This document shows positions 4,581 through 7,942 of a stretch of 7,942 nt of DNA, piece by piece (positions within the stretch are counted from its first letter, which is position 1; the number at the start of each line of letters is the position of its first letter). Origin of the DNA: JAISXK01 sp031549625 (GTDB taxonomy: Bacteria; Bacillota; Clostridia; Christensenellales; CAG-138); NCBI GenBank assembly GCA_031549625.1, contig JAVBPK010000017.1, positions 1-7,942 of the forward strand, read 5' to 3'. The position numbers and the translations under genes are program-made. The notes below the pieces were generated by a model, which searched no databases, was not told the DNA's origin, and saw nothing but the letters and a program-made list of their open reading frames with translations.

Positions 4581-5201
4581 ATGAAATTACTCCTTATTCG
4601 TCATGGTGAAACCATTTGGAACACAGAACATCGCACCCAGGGGCATACAGACGTCCCCCTAAACGACAACGGCCGCAAGCAGGCTGCCGCTCTTTCGGAG
4701 CGGCTAAAAAATGTACCGCTTACAGGCATTTTTTCCAGCCCTCTATCACGGGCGTTCGATACTGCCTGCGCGCTGGCGGCGCCGCACGGACTTGCGCCAA
4801 TCGCGACCAACTTGTTGCTTGAGCGCAATTTTGGTTCCTGGGAGGGTCTGCCTTTTTCCGAGATACAAGCCGAATTCCCTGAACAGGCGCAGTGCTGGGA
4901 ACAGGACCCTTTTGCCTATACGCCTCCGGGCGCAGAGCCGCTTTGTGATGTGCTGGCGCGCTGCCAAAAATTATTAAACGATATATTTCTCGAATATAGC
5001 AACGCCGGCGGATATATCGTATTGGTTTCGCATTCTGTGCCGCTGCGTTTGATTTTGGCTGATTCCATCGGCCTGCCCCCCCAGCATTTGCACACGCTAT
5101 GGATTGACAACGCCTCCTGCACCGAGCTGCGCATCTCCGCCCGTGGCCGCCGCTTGTATACATTGAACGATACTTCCCATTTAATAAAGGACGAACTATG
5201 A
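4581..5201 (+). CDS. Histidine phosphatase family protein (phosphoglycerate mutase-like)
   Basis: This 206-residue cytoplasmic enzyme belongs to the histidine phosphatase superfamily, which forms a phosphohistidine during phosphate transfer or hydrolysis. LIRHGETIWN (5-14) carries the nucleophile His8 with Arg7. SSPLSRA (52-58) supplies Arg57, LLLERNFGSWEG (78-89) supplies Glu81, and LVSHSVPLR (148-156) supplies the second catalytic His151. The length fits GpmB/CobC/PhoE-like phosphatases rather than the longer glycolytic dPGM, so a broad-specificity or metabolite phosphatase is more likely than a glycolytic mutase. ATG 4581 has GAAGG (4567-4571) at 9 bases; a GTG at 4575 overlaps the previous stop but is too close to that site. 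The stop overlaps the next start as ATGA, which suggests translational coupling. Confidence 0.93.
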   Translation: MKLLLIRHGETIWNTEHRTQGHTDVPLNDNGRKQAAALSERLKNVPLTGIFSSPLSRAFDTACALAAPHGLAPIATNLLLERNFGSWEGLPFSEIQAEFPEQAQCWEQDPFAYTPPGAEPLCDVLARCQKLLNDIFLEYSNAGGYIVLVSHSVPLRLILADSIGLPPQHLHTLWIDNASCTELRISARGRRLYTLNDTSHLIKDEL

Positions 5202-6418
5202 AGATTGCCATAATCGGCGGCGGACCTGCCGGCATGATCGCCGGCATCACGGCAGCAAAAAGCGGCCATTCCGTTACGCTTTTTGAAAAAAATGAAAAGC
5301 TGGGCAAAAAACTTTACATAACCGGTAAAGGCCGCTGCAACTTTACAAACGCGGACGGAGACGATGCCTTCTTTTCGCATGTACTGCGGAATCCACGTTT
5401 TTTATACAGCGCTTATCACGCGTGCCGCAGCGCCGATATCATCCGGTTTTTTGAAGAGCTTGGCATAGAAACAAAAACAGAACGCGGCGGGCGCGTATTT
5501 CCCGCCTCTGATAAATCCAGTGATATCATACGCGCGCTACAACGCGAACTGGAACATGTCGGTGCGCGCGTGCGGCTTAACAGCCGCGTAAGCGAGCTCT
5601 ATGCCCCAAACAGCCGTATTCATGGCTTGCGTTTGCAAGATGGCGGCCTTTTTGAGGCAGATGCGATCATACTTGCCACCGGCGGGCTTAGCTACCCTGC
5701 CACCGGCAGCACAGGCGACGGATATGCTTTTGCGCAAAGTCTGGGGCACACGCTCGTGTCTACTGCACCGGCTCTTGTGCCACTGGAAACGCAAGAACAC
5801 TGGCCGACCACTTTAGCCGGGTTAAGCCTCAAAAATGTTTCTTTACGCGCTGTGGATAACGGAAAAACCGTTTATGATGAACTGGGCGAATTGCTCTTTA
5901 CGCATTTCGGGGTTTCCGGCCCTCTCGTATTGACGCTTAGCTCATATATTGCCGACAATCCTTCCGCCGCGCAACTGTTTATCGACCTGAAACCGGGCTT
6001 GACGCACGAACAACTGAACAAGCGTTTGCTGCGCGATTTGGAGCAGGCGCGTAAAGCGCAGATTGGCAATGCTTTTTCCAGCCTTTTGCCTCACCGTTTA
6101 TTGCCTGTGGTTTTATACGAAGCGCATATCGATGGCAGCCAAACCGCCAGTGAATGCTCGCGCCATTCTCGCAGCCAATTGGCGGCCACATTAAAGGCAC
6201 TGCCGCTTACTATACGCCAAGCGCGGCCTTTTACGGAAGCCATCATAACAAGGGGCGGTATTTCCACAAAAGAAATACAGCCGGGCACGATGGAATCGAA
6301 GCTCGTAAAGGGCTTGTACTTTGCCGGTGAGATCATCGACACAGACGCCGCAACGGGCGGATATAACCTGCAAATTGCCTGGTCAACCGGCATGCTCGCC
6401 GGCACGCTGAAAGAATGA
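5198..6418 (+). CDS. HI0933/BaiN-type FAD-dependent oxidoreductase
   Basis: The 406-residue flavoprotein matches the HI0933/YhiN/BaiN family in length and motifs. The N-terminal Rossmann fold has GGGPAG (7-12) and acidic Glu30 for FAD binding. GKGRCNFTN (43-51) is the family hallmark, followed by ATGGLSYPATGSTGDG (160-175), THFGVSGP (235-242), TRGGI (351-355) and a C-terminal FAD segment containing FAGEIIDTDAATGGYNLQIA (375-394). The physiological substrate of most members is unknown. BaiN of Clostridium scindens is reported to reduce bile-acid intermediates, but family membership alone does not support that here, and no bai gene is nearby. The start overlaps the previous stop by 4 bases and has AAAGGA (5186-5191) at 6 bases. 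No membrane segment is apparent. Names such as aminoacetone oxidase family reflect transfer of annotation and should be read with caution. Confidence 0.93.
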   Translation: MKIAIIGGGPAGMIAGITAAKSGHSVTLFEKNEKLGKKLYITGKGRCNFTNADGDDAFFSHVLRNPRFLYSAYHACRSADIIRFFEELGIETKTERGGRVFPASDKSSDIIRALQRELEHVGARVRLNSRVSELYAPNSRIHGLRLQDGGLFEADAIILATGGLSYPATGSTGDGYAFAQSLGHTLVSTAPALVPLETQEHWPTTLAGLSLKNVSLRAVDNGKTVYDELGELLFTHFGVSGPLVLTLSSYIADNPSAAQLFIDLKPGLTHEQLNKRLLRDLEQARKAQIGNAFSSLLPHRLLPVVLYEAHIDGSQTASECSRHSRSQLAATLKALPLTIRQARPFTEAIITRGGISTKEIQPGTMESKLVKGLYFAGEIIDTDAATGGYNLQIAWSTGMLAGTLKE

Positions 6419-6433
6419 ACGGAGGAAAACAGC

Positions 6434-7105
6434 ATGCAGACACATTTACATGTTGCCATTGACGGCCCGGCCGGAGCTGGAAAAAGCACTATTGCGAAAG
6501 CCGTTGCCAAGGAATTGGATATCCTTTACCTGGATACCGGCGCCATGTACCGGGCTTTGGCGCTTTATGCCTTGCAACGCGGCGTTGACCCACGCGACCA
6601 GGCCGGCGTATACGATATATTGGATACTGCCGATATTCGCGCAGTATACCGCGAGGGAACACAGCATACCCTGCTTTGCGGCGAAGATGTTTCCGATAGC
6701 ATTCGCACGCCGGAAGTCAGCAAAGGGGCGTCCGACATCGCGGTACATCCGGCAGTACGCGCAAAACTTACGGAATTGCAGCGACAGGTCGCAGCGGAAG
6801 GCGCGGTTGTGATGGATGGGCGCGATATCGGTACTGTCGTTATGCCTCAGGCGCAATTTAAATTTTTCGTTACGGCATCGCCTTTGGTACGCGCAGAACG
6901 CCGCCTTCTCGAAATGCAGCAAAAGAGCATGACGCCATTGCCTTCACTGCAAGAATTAGAGGCCGCGATACGCGACCGCGACCATACGGATTCCAGCCGC
7001 GCAACCGCCCCATTGCGCCAGGCAGACGACGCTTTGCTTATTGACACATCCGCTCTGAGCATTCAAGAAAGCGTTGCCGCCGTTATGCAGGCAATATGTA
7101 AATAA
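6434..7105 (+). CDS. cmk: (d)CMP kinase
   Basis: Cytidylate kinase transfers phosphate from ATP to CMP or dCMP (EC 2.7.4.25) and recycles CMP released by RNA turnover and phospholipid synthesis. The 223-residue length is typical. The P-loop is GPAGAGKS (11-18), followed by LDTGAMYR (33-40), which binds the nucleotide, MDGRDIGTVVMP (127-138), the lid-region arginines at 153-157, and RDRDHTDSSRATAPL (180-194), the conserved Asp-Ser-Arg region contacting CMP. A strong GGAGG (6421-6425) lies 8 bases before the ATG, and the gap to the flavoprotein gene is only 15 bases. Placement directly before plsC and ispH is a common clostridial arrangement. Nothing is missing or odd. Confidence 0.97.
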   Translation: MQTHLHVAIDGPAGAGKSTIAKAVAKELDILYLDTGAMYRALALYALQRGVDPRDQAGVYDILDTADIRAVYREGTQHTLLCGEDVSDSIRTPEVSKGASDIAVHPAVRAKLTELQRQVAAEGAVVMDGRDIGTVVMPQAQFKFFVTASPLVRAERRLLEMQQKSMTPLPSLQELEAAIRDRDHTDSSRATAPLRQADDALLIDTSALSIQESVAAVMQAICK

Positions 7106-7122
7106 AGGAGTTCTCTCTATCC

Positions 7123-7716
7123 ATGCTGTACATATTTGCAAAATATCTTCTCATGCCGTTCGTCTATCTTTTTTTTAGACCGGTCATTACAGGCCGTGAT
7201 AGCCTGTCCGCCTGTAAAGGGAAAGCCATTTTTGTATGCAATCATATTTCCATGTGGGACCCGGTGTTTCTTGCCGTTTTTTCGCCTCGTTACATTCATT
7301 TTATGGCGAAATCTGAGCTGTTTAAGACTTGGTATGGCCGATTGTTGTTTTATTCTCTGCTGGCCTTCCCCGTCAACCGCAATCAGGCCGACATGCAGTC
7401 TTTAAAAAGAGCCATGCGCGTACTGGACGCCGGAAAAGTCTTCGGCATATTCCCCGAAGGAAAACGTACCATTACGAACGGCATGGACGAATTGGAAAAG
7501 GGTGCCGCTTTTCTTGCCGCGCGCTCCCATTCGCCCATCATTCCGATTTATATCAAACGCGACAGCTATGCCGCAAAGCGCTTTATTATGGCTGTGGGCG
7601 AACCTATTCTCACTAGTTGCCTCGCTGAGGCAACCCCAAAATCACAGCTTGTCAATGTCATCACCGAAACCATCAACAGCGCCTTGCATTCCCTGCAAGC
7701 GCAAGTGGATGGCTAA
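7123..7716 (+). CDS. plsC: 1-acyl-sn-glycerol-3-phosphate acyltransferase (PlsC family)
   Basis: The 197-residue protein is a lysophosphatidic acid acyltransferase, which adds the second acyl chain to form phosphatidic acid at the cytoplasmic face of the membrane. The catalytic HX4D motif is NHISMWD (40-46, His41 and Asp46). IFPEGKRT (109-116) is the FPEG phosphate-binding motif, and IIPIYI (139-144) matches the fourth conserved block. The N-terminus (1-20) is hydrophobic and probably membrane-associated. The start is 17 bases after the cmk stop; AAAGGAG (7104-7110) lies 12 bases before it, slightly long spacing with no better in-frame start. It is somewhat short, as in the compact clostridial forms. 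The family is secure; acyl-donor preference (acyl-ACP or acyl-CoA) cannot be read. Confidence 0.95.
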   Translation: MLYIFAKYLLMPFVYLFFRPVITGRDSLSACKGKAIFVCNHISMWDPVFLAVFSPRYIHFMAKSELFKTWYGRLLFYSLLAFPVNRNQADMQSLKRAMRVLDAGKVFGIFPEGKRTITNGMDELEKGAAFLAARSHSPIIPIYIKRDSYAAKRFIMAVGEPILTSCLAEATPKSQLVNVITETINSALHSLQAQVDG

Positions 7717-7718
7717 CT

Positions 7719-7942
7719 ATGCAACTGCGCATTGCAAAGCACGCAGGCTTTTGTTTCGGCGTACAGCGGGCGGTTGACCTTGCGCTTTCGCACGCTTCCG
7801 AAACCGAGCCAACCTATACGCTAGGCATGCTCATTCATAACGCAACCGTAATCGATGATTTGGAAAAAAAGAACATTCATCCGATAGAACCGGCACAGCT
7901 TTCCACATTGGCGCCCCGCAGCAAGCTTGTGGTTCGTTCGCA
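7719..7942 (+). CDS. ispH: 4-hydroxy-3-methylbut-2-enyl diphosphate reductase IspH (5' part, runs off the window)
   Basis: The first 74 codons of IspH (LytB), the last enzyme of the MEP isoprenoid pathway, are present. It reduces HMBPP to IPP and DMAPP with an iron-sulfur cluster. AKHAGFCFGVQRAVDLAL (6-23) is the diagnostic N-terminus, with Cys12 as the first cluster ligand; YTLGMLIHNATV (33-44) carries the substrate-binding His40 region. ATG 7719 lies 2 bases after the plsC stop with no convincing ribosome site, so translation is probably coupled. The remaining two cluster cysteines lie beyond the window. In many Clostridia this gene is fused to, or followed by, ribosomal protein S1; that cannot be tested here. 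Confidence 0.95.
   Translation, partial: MQLRIAKHAGFCFGVQRAVDLALSHASETEPTYTLGMLIHNATVIDDLEKKNIHPIEPAQLSTLAPRSKLVVRS

Noticed and set aside
4720..5380. Minus-strand open frames of 154-195 codons opposite the phosphatase and flavoprotein genes
   Set aside because: They are antisense to two well-supported genes and show no family features.
5198..6418. Bile-acid reductase BaiN annotation for the flavoprotein
   Set aside because: Only broad family similarity supports it. The gene sits in a housekeeping operon with no other bile-acid genes.

Overview
The window reads as chromosomal housekeeping DNA from a Gram-positive, probably clostridial (Firmicutes) bacterium of roughly 50% GC. This rests on gene content and order, not on a marker gene. 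There are strong GGAGG-type ribosome sites and near-consensus sigma-A promoters, a membrane-anchored NlpC/P60 hydrolase with stacked peptidoglycan-binding repeats, and the order cmk - plsC - ispH, which is familiar from Clostridia. I saw no IS element, tRNA, rRNA, CRISPR array or phage gene.

Layout. (1) 1-2323, minus strand: a cell-wall hydrolase gene (569-2323) followed by a cyclase/kynurenine formamidase-like gene (1-501) whose 3' end lies outside the window. A perfect 11-bp GC-rich hairpin sits between them. (2) 2324-2852: a 529-bp divergent intergenic region with no obvious protein gene but dense in signals. On the minus strand there is a promoter (2598-2626), then about 130 bp that can fold, ending in a clear intrinsic terminator (2461-2487); this is a candidate small RNA or an attenuated leader. 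On the plus strand there is a near-consensus promoter (2698-2726) with a terminator-like hairpin at its start site and a possible 35-codon ORF running into surE. A tandem 11-bp direct repeat lies between the two promoters. (3) 2853-7942, plus strand: seven tightly packed genes, surE, a MurR/RpiR-family regulator, a histidine phosphatase, an HI0933/BaiN-type flavoprotein, cmk, plsC and the start of ispH. Gaps are 2-79 bp, or a 4-bp ATGA overlap, so a single operon is likely.

How the genes fit together. SurE (nucleotide monophosphates), Cmk (CMP/dCMP phosphorylation), PlsC (phosphatidic acid synthesis) and IspH (isoprenoid precursors) are core nucleotide, lipid and envelope functions. The RpiR regulator and the histidine phosphatase add a likely sugar-phosphate connection. 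The divergent hydrolase remodels the wall. Nothing here is a recognisable new defence or mobile system. The most interesting part is the unexplained regulatory and RNA architecture at 2390-2875.
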